DNA from: Lentzea aerocolonigenes
GTDB taxonomy: Bacteria; Actinomycetota; Actinomycetes; Mycobacteriales; Pseudonocardiaceae
Assembly: GCF_000955955.1 (NCBI RefSeq)
Contig: NZ_JYJG01000572.1
Coordinates: forward strand, 1 to 8,302
Length of the DNA stretch: 8,302 nt
Direction of reading: 5' to 3'
The translations under genes and the position numbers were made by a program. Under the pieces are notes generated by a model. The model had not been told where the DNA came from and made no database searches. It was given only the letters and a program-made list of their open reading frames with translations. Each line of letters begins with the position of its first letter. The first letter of the stretch is position 1. Shown piece by piece: positions 1 through 6,579 of the stretch.

Positions 1-76
1 GCAAGGTCGCCGCCCACAAGGTGACCCACCCGCCCGGCTGCGGTTCGCACGGAACAGGAAGGACGCCCCAGAACCC

Positions 77-2125
77 TCAGCTCAACGCCTGCCTCAGAAA
101 CTCCACCTGCAACAACAACAAGTTCTCAGCAACCTGCTCCTGAGGCGTCATGTGCGTAACCCCGGACAACGGCAACACAGTGTGCGGACGCCCAGCCGCC
201 AACAACGCACTGGACAGCCGCAGCGTGTGCGCAGCCACCACGTTGTCATCAGCAAGCCCGTGAATGATCATCAACGGCCGCGACAGCTTGTCCGCATCGT
301 CGATCAAAGAGTTCGAGTCGTATACCTCAGGCTTCTCGTCAGGATGCCCGAGATACCGCTCCGTGTAGTGCGTGTCGTACAACCGCCAGTCGGTGACCGG
401 CGCCCCGGCGATCCCGGCGTGGAACACATCGGGCCGGCGCAGCACGGCCAACGCCGACAGATACCCGCCATAGGACCAGCCGCGGATCGCAACGCGCGTG
501 AGGTCGAGATCAGGCTCAACAGCCGCAGCAGCCTGGAGGGCATCGACCTGGTCTTCCAGGGTGGCGCCGGCGAAGTCGTAGGCGATGGCGCGTTCCCAGG
601 CGAGCCCACGCCCAGGCGTCCCCCGCCCGTCGGCGACGATCACCGCGAAACCCTGATCCGCCAACCACTGCGAAGCCAGGAACGCGTTCTGCGAGGACAC
701 CACCCGCTGAGCGTGCGGACCGCCATACGGGTCCATCAGGACCGGGAGCTTGGTACCCGGCTGGTGGTCACGCGGCAGCAGGAGGGCAGCCCGAAGCCCC
801 CGCTCCCCCAGCGTCAGCAGGCGCGGGGCGGCCTTGAGCACCGGCGTGTCGGCCCACGACTCGATCTCGTGTTCGCCGACGGTGGCCCGCACGCCGAACC
901 GGTCCAAAGTGGCCGATGCGAGCACAACGGTGTCACCGCCCCGAATCGCGGTGTGCACACCGTCCTCAGTGGACAGCTTCTCGACCGTGGTGCCGACCGA
1001 GTAGACGTGGGTCTGAGTCGGGTCGTCTCCGGAAGCGGCGACCAGAATCGACTCGTCGGAGATGTCGAGCACCCGACGAACCTGAATCCCGGACGTCACG
1101 ACGTCGTCGCCGACCTGAAGCGCGTACTCGTCCCCGGAGCCGACGATCCGCACCAGCCGGCCATCCGGCGTCCAAGCGGGAGCGCCGCCCGTGACCTCGA
1201 CCCACACCGGGTCGGTCTCGACAGCGAGCTCGGACACCGACCCGGTGTCGGGCGCCAGCGAGTAGATCCGACGAGTCCGCTGGTCACGGCTCTGCGTGGT
1301 GATCAGCGGAGCCCCACCGGACGACCAGTGCACGTCGTTGAGGTAGTCGAACTCGAGCAGCACCGGGACGAACGTGCCGTCCAGCGACACCACGTGCAGC
1401 GACACGTTCGCGTTGGCGGTGCCGGCGGCCGGGTAGGCGATCTCGGTGGCGGCCGTGGCCGGGTTCGCCGGGTCCGCGATGTACCAGCGCTGGACCGGGG
1501 CGTTGTTCACGCGCGCGGCGATGAGGCGGGTGCCGTCCGGCTCCCACCAGTAGCCGCGGTAGCGCGACATCTCCTCGGCCGCGATGAACTCGGCCAGGCC
1601 GAACGTGACGTCCTCACCGTCCGGCACTGCCACGGCGAAGTCGTCGCCCGACTCCAGCTCGACGACCCGGAGCGTGCCGCGCGTGACATATGCCACACGC
1701 GTGCCCGTCGGGTCGACTCGCGGGTCGATGACGCCGCCACCGGTCGGCAGCTCGCGGACGGAACCCTTCACCAGGTCGGCCACGAACAGGCGGCCGGACA
1801 GGGCGAACGACGCGACCGTCGCGTCCTTCGACAGGGCGTACCCGACGATGCCCGCGCCGGACTCCCGTGTGCGCTCGCGGCGGGCCTTCTCCTCGGCAGG
1901 CAGGTCCTCCGGGTCGGTCAGCAGCTGGGCCGGGTCGGCCAGCAGCCGTTCGACACCGGTGGCCGCGTCCAGCTCCCAGAGTCCGTTCGCACGGCTCGTG
2001 GCCGTGGCCGGACGCAGGAAGAAGACACGTGCCCCGTCTGACGACACCGCGAAGGTCCTGGGTGCGCCTACGGTGAACCGCTGAGTGCGCGCCTGTTGGC
2101 GCGGGAAGGAGATGTCGTTGCCCAC
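77..2125 (-). CDS. S9 family serine peptidase, dipeptidyl peptidase IV-like
   Basis: The 682-residue product is a prolyl-oligopeptidase-family (clan SC, S9B-like) enzyme expected to remove dipeptides from the N-termini of peptides. The N-terminal part, about residues 30-430, fits a DPP IV beta-propeller (PF00930). It contains the pair Glu184-Glu185 in [13 protein letters not shown], the position that in DPP IV binds the substrate's free amino end. The C-terminal hydrolase domain (PF00326, about 480-682) has the nucleophile Ser551 in GWSYGGY, Asp626 in HGLADDN and His658 in THMTPQE. The Ser-Asp and Asp-His spacings (75 and 32) are close to those of DPP IV, so the triad is intact. No signal peptide or membrane segment is visible at the N-terminus, which suggests a cytoplasmic enzyme. 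The GTG start at 2125 leaves the conserved-looking ISFPRQ start of the protein intact, but no clear Shine-Dalgarno sequence precedes it, so leaderless translation is possible. The gene is monocistronic as far as can be seen. The family call is firm; the exact substrate preference is inferred. Confidence 0.93.
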   Translation of the reverse strand: MGNDISFPRQQARTQRFTVGAPRTFAVSSDGARVFFLRPATATSRANGLWELDAATGVERLLADPAQLLTDPEDLPAEEKARRERTRESGAGIVGYALSKDATVASFALSGRLFVADLVKGSVRELPTGGGVIDPRVDPTGTRVAYVTRGTLRVVELESGDDFAVAVPDGEDVTFGLAEFIAAEEMSRYRGYWWEPDGTRLIAARVNNAPVQRWYIADPANPATAATEIAYPAAGTANANVSLHVVSLDGTFVPVLLEFDYLNDVHWSSGGAPLITTQSRDQRTRRIYSLAPDTGSVSELAVETDPVWVEVTGGAPAWTPDGRLVRIVGSGDEYALQVGDDVVTSGIQVRRVLDISDESILVAASGDDPTQTHVYSVGTTVEKLSTEDGVHTAIRGGDTVVLASATLDRFGVRATVGEHEIESWADTPVLKAAPRLLTLGERGLRAALLLPRDHQPGTKLPVLMDPYGGPHAQRVVSSQNAFLASQWLADQGFAVIVADGRGTPGRGLAWERAIAYDFAGATLEDQVDALQAAAAVEPDLDLTRVAIRGWSYGGYLSALAVLRRPDVFHAGIAGAPVTDWRLYDTHYTERYLGHPDEKPEVYDSNSLIDDADKLSRPLMIIHGLADDNVVAAHTLRLSSALLAAGRPHTVLPLSGVTHMTPQEQVAENLLLLQVEFLRQALS

Positions 2126-2140
2126 CCGCCCACACTAACC

Positions 2141-2152
2141 CGAGGGCCCTCG
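2141..2152. promoter_or_regulatory. 12-bp perfect palindrome upstream of the S9 peptidase
   Basis: CGAGGGCCCTCG is a perfect palindrome ending 15 bases before the GTG start of the peptidase gene. Its place in the likely leader or core promoter makes a protein-binding site possible. A palindrome made only of strong pairs can also arise by chance in DNA this GC-rich. No regulator is assigned. Confidence 0.25.
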
Positions 2153-2193
2153 CAAGGCCGGTGCTACGAGCAGCCTCACCTGGCGCGATACAG

Positions 2194-2305
2194 ACCCGGC
2201 AGGGGTTGTGGACGCGCAGGCTAGCCGCACGGGCCTCAGGACGAACCCGGCGAGGTCGTGGACGTCCCAACGCCAGGGCAAGCCCCACAAGGGTTGCGGA
2301 CGCGC
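2194..2305. repeat. Three imperfect direct repeats in the intergenic region
   Basis: A motif of the form GGGTTGTGGACGCGC occurs three times in the same orientation. The copies at 2200-2217 and 2288-2305 match at 16 of 18 positions. The middle copy at 2253-2266 matches the first at 11 of 14. The first two are each preceded by ACCCGGC (2194-2200 and 2245-2251), giving a period of about 50 bp. The region lies upstream of the S9 peptidase and downstream of the DUF1295 gene. No convincing open reading frame covers it. It may be a decayed tandem duplication, a set of regulator sites for the peptidase, or a dispersed intergenic repeat of this genome. Confidence 0.45.
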
Positions 2306-2332
2306 GGCATCGTCACCTGCCACACCGCGTCG

Positions 2333-3103
2333 CTAGCTCACACGGCTCTTCGGAGGCAAGGGGACGAACCCGCTCGTACGCCGGACGTACTCGGCGTAAC
2401 CGGGGCGGCGCGACACGATGTCCTTCTCCAGCAACGGTTTGCCCGTGCCCTTGGCGAGCAGCAGCGTCATGATCACCGGGCCGACGATCGTGAGCGCGGA
2501 CAGCCACGAGTGCAACGCGAACAGGTACAGGCCCCACCACACGACAGCGTCACCGAAGTAGTTCGGATGCCTTGTGTAGCGCCAAAGTCCGTGATCCATC
2601 ACGGCGCCCTTGTTCGCCGGGTCCGCCCGGAACCGGGAGAGCTGCCAGTCGCCTACGGCCTCGAAGGCGAAGCCGACCATCCACACGCCAGTGCCCATCC
2701 AATCTAGCACTCCGAACGGGGCCGAAAGATGCTGCGCGGCCTGCACCGGCAGCGACACGATCCACATCAGCACGGCCTGGATCAGGTAGACGCGGTACAT
2801 CCGCAGGCGCGGATTTCCCTTGGCACGCCTCAAGATGTCCTGATATCGCGGGTCTTCGTCCTTGCCGGAGTTGCGCACGAAGATGTGCACTCCCAGGCGT
2901 ACGCCCCACACCGCTGTGAGCCCGGCAACCACCCACTGCCGACTTGGTTCGCCCTCCGCGAACAGCAGCGTGACCACCGCGATCACCGCGAAGCCCGGAC
3001 CCCACGCGGAGTCGATCAGGTCGTACCGACCACGCGAGTCCGCGTACAGGAACAGGCCACTGAGCAGTACGAACACGACCAGGAAGCTGATCAGGTAGCT
3101 CAT
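2333..3103 (-). CDS. DUF1295 (steroid 5-alpha-reductase-like) membrane protein
   Basis: This 256-residue polytopic inner-membrane protein has about six or seven hydrophobic segments, for example residues 3-20, 36-49, 57-75, 104-120, 134-151, 182-199 and 202-217. The family signature GLWRYTRHPNYFGD lies at 172-185, followed near the end by RRPGYAEYVRRTSGFVPLPP (232-251). Both are typical of DUF1295 and the related steroid 5-alpha-reductase/isoprenylcysteine methyltransferase fold, in which this C-terminal part binds a nucleotide cofactor. The reaction is not known for this protein. A lipid reductase role is plausible because the gene is translationally coupled to a fatty-acyl methyltransferase: its ATG overlaps the upstream stop as ATGA at 3100-3103. 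M. tuberculosis has the same neighbour pair (Rv0447c-Rv0446c, from memory). The domain call is strong; the substrate is inference. Confidence 0.9.
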   Translation of the reverse strand: MSYLISFLVVFVLLSGLFLYADSRGRYDLIDSAWGPGFAVIAVVTLLFAEGEPSRQWVVAGLTAVWGVRLGVHIFVRNSGKDEDPRYQDILRRAKGNPRLRMYRVYLIQAVLMWIVSLPVQAAQHLSAPFGVLDWMGTGVWMVGFAFEAVGDWQLSRFRADPANKGAVMDHGLWRYTRHPNYFGDAVVWWGLYLFALHSWLSALTIVGPVIMTLLLAKGTGKPLLEKDIVSRRPGYAEYVRRTSGFVPLPPKSRVS

Positions 3104-4353
3104 CGCGCCACCAGCTCACGACGCACCCGCGGCATGCCGCTGCGCCCGTGCTCGCTCCTGCGCACGGCCAGGATCTGGTCCACGCCCATCCGCCCTTCCT
3201 CGAACGTCAACGCGCCACCCGCGAGGTACAACCGCCACACGCGCGCCTGCCCCTCGCCGACCAGCGCGACGACCTCGTCCCACCGATCTTCCAGTGTCTG
3301 CGCCCACGCCCGCACGGTCCACACGTAGTGCTCCCGCAAGGCGTGCACGTCCCGGATCTCCAGGCCGGCCGCCTCCAAATGCCCTGTGGTGGCACTGACA
3401 GGTCGCATGTGCATGTCCGGCGCGACGTACGACTCGATGAACGCACCACCGCCGGGTGCGTTGCGGCCGCGCGACATCTGCTGCAACAGCAACCGTCCCT
3501 CTGGCTTCAGCAACCGGTACAAGGTCGCGGCGTACGTCGGGTAGTTGCTCTCACCGACGTGCTCGCCCATCTCGATGGTGGAGATCGCGTCGAACGGTTC
3601 GTCGAGCACCTCGCGGTAGTCCTGCAGCCGCACCTCGACCTGGTCCTGCAAGCCTTCCGCGGCAACGCGTCCGAGGATGTGGTCACGTTGCTGTGCGGAG
3701 ATCGTGACGCCGACAGCGCGCACGCCGTAGTCCCGAGCCGCGTGGATGATCATCGATCCCCAGCCGCACCCGACGTCCAACAGCCTCATCCCTGGCCGCA
3801 GATCGAGCTTGCGGCACACCAGATCCAGCTTGTGGTGCTGCGCCTGGGCCAGTGAGTCCTCAGCGGACGTGAAGTACGCGCACGAGTAGGCCATGCTCGG
3901 ATCGAGCACGAGCTGGTAGAACGCGTTGCTCAGATCGTAATGGTGCGAAATGGCGTCGCGGTCGCGCGCCTTGGTGTGCAGAGCCCCGCGCAACCGCGCC
4001 TCCTCGCGAGGCGCCGACGGGTTGGGACCCAACACTTTCAGCTGCAATGCAAGTTTCACGACCTCCGCCACACGGGGCCGCCGCGTGACGCCACGCCGCA
4101 CCAGCCCCCAGATCTGCGAGAGGCCCTCAGCGAGATCACCCTCCACGTCGAGCTCGCCACTCACGTACGCACGCGCGAGGCCGAGCTCGTTCGGACTCCA
4201 CACGAGCCGCCGCAGCGCGTCGCGGCTGCGGATCACGAGCACCGTCCCGTCCTGCGGCCCGGCCACGCTCCCGTCCCACGCCCGAATTCCGATCGGCAAC
4301 GCCGAACCCAGCACCCGCTCGGCCATTCCTGCCAGCTGACCAGCGACGACCAC
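3100..4353 (-). CDS. CFA/UfaA1-type SAM-dependent fatty-acyl methyltransferase
   Basis: The 417-residue enzyme belongs to the cyclopropane-fatty-acyl-phospholipid synthase family, which transfers a methyl group from S-adenosylmethionine to the double bond of phospholipid acyl chains. An N-terminal CFA-specific segment (about 1-130) precedes the methyltransferase domain. Visible motifs are SHHYDLSNAFYQLVLD (136-151), YSCAYF (156-161), the SAM loop LLDVGCGWGS (191-200), GVTIS (215-219), LQDYRE (243-248) and EMGEHVG (261-267). At the place where E. coli Cfa has His266 (LLHTIG) this protein has Gln291 (LLQQMSR). LLQQMSR-like sequence recalls the UfaA1/BfaB/TmsB branch, which makes branched 10-methyl(ene) acyl chains rather than cyclopropanes. 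The open frame continues far upstream, but that part is antisense to the next gene. GTG 4353 is chosen because AGGAGG lies 6 bases before it; ATG 4326 is the alternative. It is first in an operon with the DUF1295 gene. Family is certain; product type is uncertain. Confidence 0.92.
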   Translation of the reverse strand: MVVAGQLAGMAERVLGSALPIGIRAWDGSVAGPQDGTVLVIRSRDALRRLVWSPNELGLARAYVSGELDVEGDLAEGLSQIWGLVRRGVTRRPRVAEVVKLALQLKVLGPNPSAPREEARLRGALHTKARDRDAISHHYDLSNAFYQLVLDPSMAYSCAYFTSAEDSLAQAQHHKLDLVCRKLDLRPGMRLLDVGCGWGSMIIHAARDYGVRAVGVTISAQQRDHILGRVAAEGLQDQVEVRLQDYREVLDEPFDAISTIEMGEHVGESNYPTYAATLYRLLKPEGRLLLQQMSRGRNAPGGGAFIESYVAPDMHMRPVSATTGHLEAAGLEIRDVHALREHYVWTVRAWAQTLEDRWDEVVALVGEGQARVWRLYLAGGALTFEEGRMGVDQILAVRRSEHGRSGMPRVRRELVAR

Positions 4354-4359
4354 CCTGCA

Positions 4360-4365
4360 CCTCCT
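4360..4365 (-). promoter_or_regulatory. Shine-Dalgarno of the CFA-type methyltransferase
   Basis: A perfect AGGAGG on the minus strand lies 6 bases before GTG 4353. This decides the start: the in-frame ATG at 4326 has no comparable site in front of it. Confidence 0.75.
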
Positions 4366-4384
4366 GCACGACCTGGCTCCGCCA

Positions 4385-4409
4385 GACGTTCGAGACGGGA
4401 AGAGGTTCG
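4385..4409 (-). promoter_or_regulatory. Putative ECF-sigma promoter of the methyltransferase operon
   Basis: On the minus strand CGAACC (4409-4404) and CGTC (4388-4385) are arranged as GAAC, 16 bases, CGTC. This fits the general GGAAC/CGTC pattern of many actinobacterial ECF sigma factors. Transcription would begin near 4378, leaving room for the AGGAGG at 4365-4360. The assignment rests on two short elements only; the sigma factor is not in the window. Confidence 0.35.
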
Positions 4410-4426
4410 GTTCGTTTCTGAACCGA
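4407..4426. promoter_or_regulatory. Inverted repeat in the divergent promoter region
   Basis: TCGGTTC (4407-4413) and GAACCGA (4420-4426) are exact inverted copies separated by 6 bases. The site lies midway between two divergent genes. Its right arm supplies the AACC of a possible plus-strand -35 element, and its left arm overlaps the possible minus-strand -35. It can be read either as paired ECF -35 boxes or as an operator controlling both genes. Confidence 0.4.
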
Positions 4427-4446
4427 GACGCAACCACGCCCGTATG
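4419..4446 (+). promoter_or_regulatory. Putative ECF-sigma promoter of the secreted-protein gene
   Basis: TGAACC (4419-4424) and CGTATG (4441-4446) are spaced as GAAC, 17 bases, CGTA. This resembles ECF promoters of the TGAACC/CGT type. Transcription would start around 4452, about 20 bases before the ribosome-binding site. Support is by pattern and geometry only. Confidence 0.33.
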
Positions 4447-4470
4447 GCCTCGATAGAGCGAACGACGGAC

Positions 4471-4477
4471 AAGGAGG
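4471..4477 (+). promoter_or_regulatory. Shine-Dalgarno of the PF03640 protein gene
   Basis: AAGGAGG ends 2 bases before ATG 4480 but 8 bases before the in-frame GTG 4486. Normal spacing favours GTG as the start, two codons inside the ATG reading. Confidence 0.65.
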
Positions 4478-4485
4478 ACATGAGT

Positions 4486-5163
4486 GTGATCCGACGTAAC
4501 CGCATTGCCATCGGGCTCGCCGCGGGACTGGCAGTTGTGCTGGGTCTGGGTGTCTGGAGTGCCACGGGCAGTGGCACGAACTCGAAGCCGGTGGCACAAA
4601 CCGAAACCGACCTGGGCATCCTCGGCGACTACGGCGACGCGGGTCAGGACCCGGTACTCCAGCAGCCCGCGCAGGCGCCCGAAACCCCTGCTCAGCAGGC
4701 AGCTCCGGAAACGCCGGCCCCGGCCGCGCAGCCTCCCGCCGCGCAGCCACCCGCCGCCGCTCCGGTCAGCTCGTTGAAGCTGGTCGGCAAGACGGTCGAC
4801 AAGATGGGCCTGGTCGTCCAAGACGGTGACGGCCGGACCATCTACCGCTTCGACAAGGACACCCCGCAGCCGGACACGAAGTCGAACTGCAACAACCAGT
4901 GCGCCGTGACCTGGCCGCCGTTCCTGTCGGACACGGTTCCCCAGCTCGAGGGCATCGACCCCGCCCTGGTGAAGCTGATCACCCGCGCGGACGGCAAGAA
5001 GCAGGTCGCGATCGGCAACTGGCCGGCCTACACCTACTCGCAGGACCCGGGCCCGGGCAAGTGGAAGGGCCAGGGTGTCGGTGGCACCTGGTTCGTGATG
5101 CAGCCCGACGGCAAGCGCAACGTGGAATGCCTGCCCCCTGGCGTGACGGCTCCCGCCGCGTAA
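4486..5163 (+). CDS. Membrane-anchored/secreted protein with Lipoprotein_15 (PF03640) domain
   Basis: The product has 225 residues from GTG 4486, or 227 from ATG 4480 (numbering below uses the ATG). It begins with RRNR and a hydrophobic stretch at about 9-28, a signal peptide or uncleaved anchor. No lipobox cysteine is present, so despite the family name it is probably not lipidated. Residues about 57-96 are a low-complexity Pro/Ala/Gln linker of the kind that spans the cell wall. The rest fits the COG4315/PF03640 secreted repeat: VVQDGDGRTIYRFDKD (112-127), CNNQCAVTWPP (137-147) and GNWPAYTYSQDPGPGKWKGQGVGGTW (179-204, quoted here only by its key residues W181, W195, W204). Cys137 and Cys141 could form a disulfide or bind a ligand. 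The biochemical role of this domain is unknown. The gene is divergent from the acyl methyltransferase and is followed by two hairpins, so it is probably monocistronic. The open frame extends upstream to 3940, but that part is antisense to the neighbour. Confidence 0.85.
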   Translation: MIRRNRIAIGLAAGLAVVLGLGVWSATGSGTNSKPVAQTETDLGILGDYGDAGQDPVLQQPAQAPETPAQQAAPETPAPAAQPPAAQPPAAAPVSSLKLVGKTVDKMGLVVQDGDGRTIYRFDKDTPQPDTKSNCNNQCAVTWPPFLSDTVPQLEGIDPALVKLITRADGKKQVAIGNWPAYTYSQDPGPGKWKGQGVGGTWFVMQPDGKRNVECLPPGVTAPAA

Positions 5164-5220
5164 CCCCAAAGCATCCCGTTAGGACGGTCCATCTGAGACA
5201 CACAGCACTCTGAACGGACA

Positions 5221-5250
5221 AACCCCGGCCCTGGGGAAGGGGCCGGGGTT
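5221..5250 (+). terminator. GC-rich hairpin terminator after the PF03640 gene
   Basis: AACCCCGGCCC (5221-5231) pairs exactly with GGGCCGGGGTT (5240-5250) around an 8-base loop. It lies 57 bases after the stop codon. The stem ends in TT but has no real T-run, as is common for actinobacterial terminators. Confidence 0.75.
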
Positions 5251-5271
5251 CCCGTCGTTCCGCTCTCGTTC

Positions 5272-5312
5272 CGCAAGAGGGGCCCGCCTGGTTCAGGCGG
5301 GCCCCTCTTGCG
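5272..5312. terminator. Second hairpin: 19-bp perfect stem, 3-base loop
   Basis: Bases 5272-5290 and 5294-5312 are exact inverted copies, starting CGCAAGAGGGGCC and separated by GTT. This is an unusually long, perfect stem directly behind another hairpin, so it should block readthrough into the tetR operon. A loose T-run (5327-5331) follows 14 bases later. It could also fold in RNA from the other strand, although no minus-strand gene ends here. Confidence 0.7.
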
Positions 5313-5328
5313 TTCGTCTGGTAGCGTT

Positions 5329-5346
5329 TTTATCTAGCCAGATAAA
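5329..5346. promoter_or_regulatory. TetR-type operator overlapping the tetR promoter
   Basis: TTTATCT (5329-5335) and AGATAAA (5340-5346) are exact inverted copies with a 4-base centre, ending 13 bases before the tetR start. It is AT-rich in otherwise GC-rich DNA. Possible promoter elements overlap it: TTGCGT (5308-5313) lies 17 bases before TATCTA (5331-5336), and TAAATT (5343-5348) is an alternative -10. Size, symmetry and position are typical of an autoregulatory TetR-family site. Confidence 0.7.
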
Positions 5347-5359
5347 TTCGGGGGACGAT

Positions 5360-5974
5360 GTGGAGCACACGGGCAGAACGGCGGCGCGGCGGACGCAGAT
5401 CGTGCGCGCGGCGATCGAGACCATCGCGGAACTGGGCTACGACCAGGCGACGTTCGCGCGGATCACCGAACGGGCGGGGCTGAGCAGCCCGCGGATGATC
5501 TCGTACCACTTCGCGGACAAGAACGACCTCCTGCGACAGGTGGTGATCGACGTCTTCACGGCCGCGGCGCACGTCATGGGACCCGCGATGGCCGCAGAAG
5601 CCACCTGGAAGGGCAAGCTGCGCGCGTATCTGACGTCGAACCTGCGGTTCCTGCGCGATCACCCGAAGGAGATCGTCGCGCTCACCGAGATCGGCCCGCA
5701 CCTGCGCACGTCGTCCGGGGAGGGCTACACGAGCACGACCAGCCAGGACTTCAGCGTCACCGGCCTGGCCGAGTTGCTCGAGTCAGGCCAGGCGGCGGGC
5801 GAGTTCCGCGAGTTCGACACCCGCTCGATGGCCGTGCTGATCCGCGCTGCCGTCGACGCGGCCGCGCAACGCGTGCGCGACGGGTCCGACGTGGACCTGG
5901 ACACCTACACCACCGAGGTGATCACCGCGATCGACCTCGCAGTTCGTCTGGGGGACGAATGTTCCGGAAACTAG
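5360..5974 (+). CDS. TetR/AcrR family transcriptional regulator
   Basis: The 204-residue protein has the TetR layout. An N-terminal helix (RRTQIVRAAIETIAELGY, about 10-27) leads to a helix-turn-helix at about 29-51 (ATFARITERAG, LSSPRMISYHF) and the usual KNDLLRQV continuation. A helical ligand-binding and dimer domain fills the rest. It presumably represses its own operon until a small effector binds; the effector cannot be read from the sequence. Translation starts at GTG 5360 behind GGGGGA; the overlapping ATG at 5358 is in another frame. The palindrome at 5329-5346 is the likely binding site. The end of the gene overlaps the next gene by 16 bases, so the regulator is the first member of a three-gene operon. 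Confidence 0.92.
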   Translation: MEHTGRTAARRTQIVRAAIETIAELGYDQATFARITERAGLSSPRMISYHFADKNDLLRQVVIDVFTAAAHVMGPAMAAEATWKGKLRAYLTSNLRFLRDHPKEIVALTEIGPHLRTSSGEGYTSTTSQDFSVTGLAELLESGQAAGEFREFDTRSMAVLIRAAVDAAAQRVRDGSDVDLDTYTTEVITAIDLAVRLGDECSGN

Positions 5975-6579
5975 CGATCGACCTGGTCGTACCCACGGCC
6001 GTCTACTACGGTGCACGGGCCGCCGGCCTGTCCCAGCTCTGGGCGCTGGTGTTGAGCGGCGTGGTGCCGGCATTGCGAGTTCTCTGGTCCGTGATCACCG
6101 AACGGAAGGTCAGCGGCCTCAACGCCTTCGTGCTCGGCGCGGTCGTGCTCGGCTTCGCGATGTCGTTCGTGACCGGCGAACCACGCGTGCTGCTCGTGCG
6201 CGCGGCATGGGGCACGGCGGCGTTCGGCGTCGTGATGCTGGCGAGCCTGTTCTTCAAGCGGCCGCTGCTGCACTCGATGGCGATGCTCGTGCTGCCAGAG
6301 GACAAGAAGCGGGTGTGGACGGAGAACTGGGAGAAGTACCCGGCGATCCGGCACGCGCTGCGCGGCTGCACCGCGATCTGGGGCGTGATCTTCCTGGCCG
6401 ACACCGGGATCCGGGTCGGCATGGCGCTGACGTTGCCGATCGACCTGGTGCCGGTGCTCGACGACGTGCTGCTGGTCGTCCTGCTCGTGGTTCTCGTTGT
6501 GGTGCAACGGGTCTACTCGCGGACCATCATGCGCCGAGCCGGGTTGCGCATCAACGGCGTGCACGTCAGCCAGGCATGA
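5959..6579 (+). CDS. VC0807-like integral membrane protein
   Basis: The 206-residue hydrophobic protein has about five or six membrane segments, roughly at 5-20, 25-45, 55-72, 83-99, 138-157 and 162-183. Between the fourth and fifth lies a soluble loop with PEDKKRVWTENWEKYPAIRHALRG (113-136, key residues W120, W124, R131). The pattern, with FFKRPLL and the WEKYP loop, recalls the actinobacterial VC0807 family. That family is distantly like septation/YciB-type membrane proteins and has no established activity. Start ATG 5959 follows GGGGGA and overlaps tetR by 16 bases. Its stop overlaps the next start as ATGA, so all three genes should be co-translated. A role in transport or envelope processes controlled by the TetR protein is possible but inferred only from position. 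The family name is from memory. Confidence 0.75.
   Translation: MFRKLAIDLVVPTAVYYGARAAGLSQLWALVLSGVVPALRVLWSVITERKVSGLNAFVLGAVVLGFAMSFVTGEPRVLLVRAAWGTAAFGVVMLASLFFKRPLLHSMAMLVLPEDKKRVWTENWEKYPAIRHALRGCTAIWGVIFLADTGIRVGMALTLPIDLVPVLDDVLLVVLLVVLVVVQRVYSRTIMRRAGLRINGVHVSQA

Noticed and set aside
1..76. Possible gene end at the left edge
   Set aside because: Short frames are open here on both strands, but none has a recognisable sequence and the segment is too brief to judge. No hairpin terminator for the peptidase gene was evident either.
152..2041. Long plus-strand open frame (629 codons) opposite the S9 peptidase
   Set aside because: It is antisense to a gene with an intact catalytic triad. 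Its translation is Arg/Gly/His/Val-rich with no recognisable domain, as expected for the complementary frame of high-GC coding DNA.
2135..2323. Possible 62-codon minus-strand small gene in the intergenic gap
   Set aside because: No ribosome-binding site or recognisable motif, and it spans the repeated motifs. The open frame is expected by chance at this GC content.
3940..4485. Upstream extension of the PF03640 protein frame
   Set aside because: It is antisense to the methyltransferase N-terminus and is low-complexity. The signal-like hydrophobic segment must be near the true N-terminus, which fits the Shine-Dalgarno at 4471.
4354..5169. Upstream extension of the CFA-type methyltransferase frame to 689 residues
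   Set aside because: This part is exactly antisense to the PF03640 gene and has no family similarity. A strong AGGAGG places the true start at GTG 4353.
6207..6575. Upstream extension of the dehydrogenase frame
   Set aside because: It lies inside the VC0807-like gene in another frame. The SDR cofactor motif begins right after ATG 6576, where a complete SDR should start.
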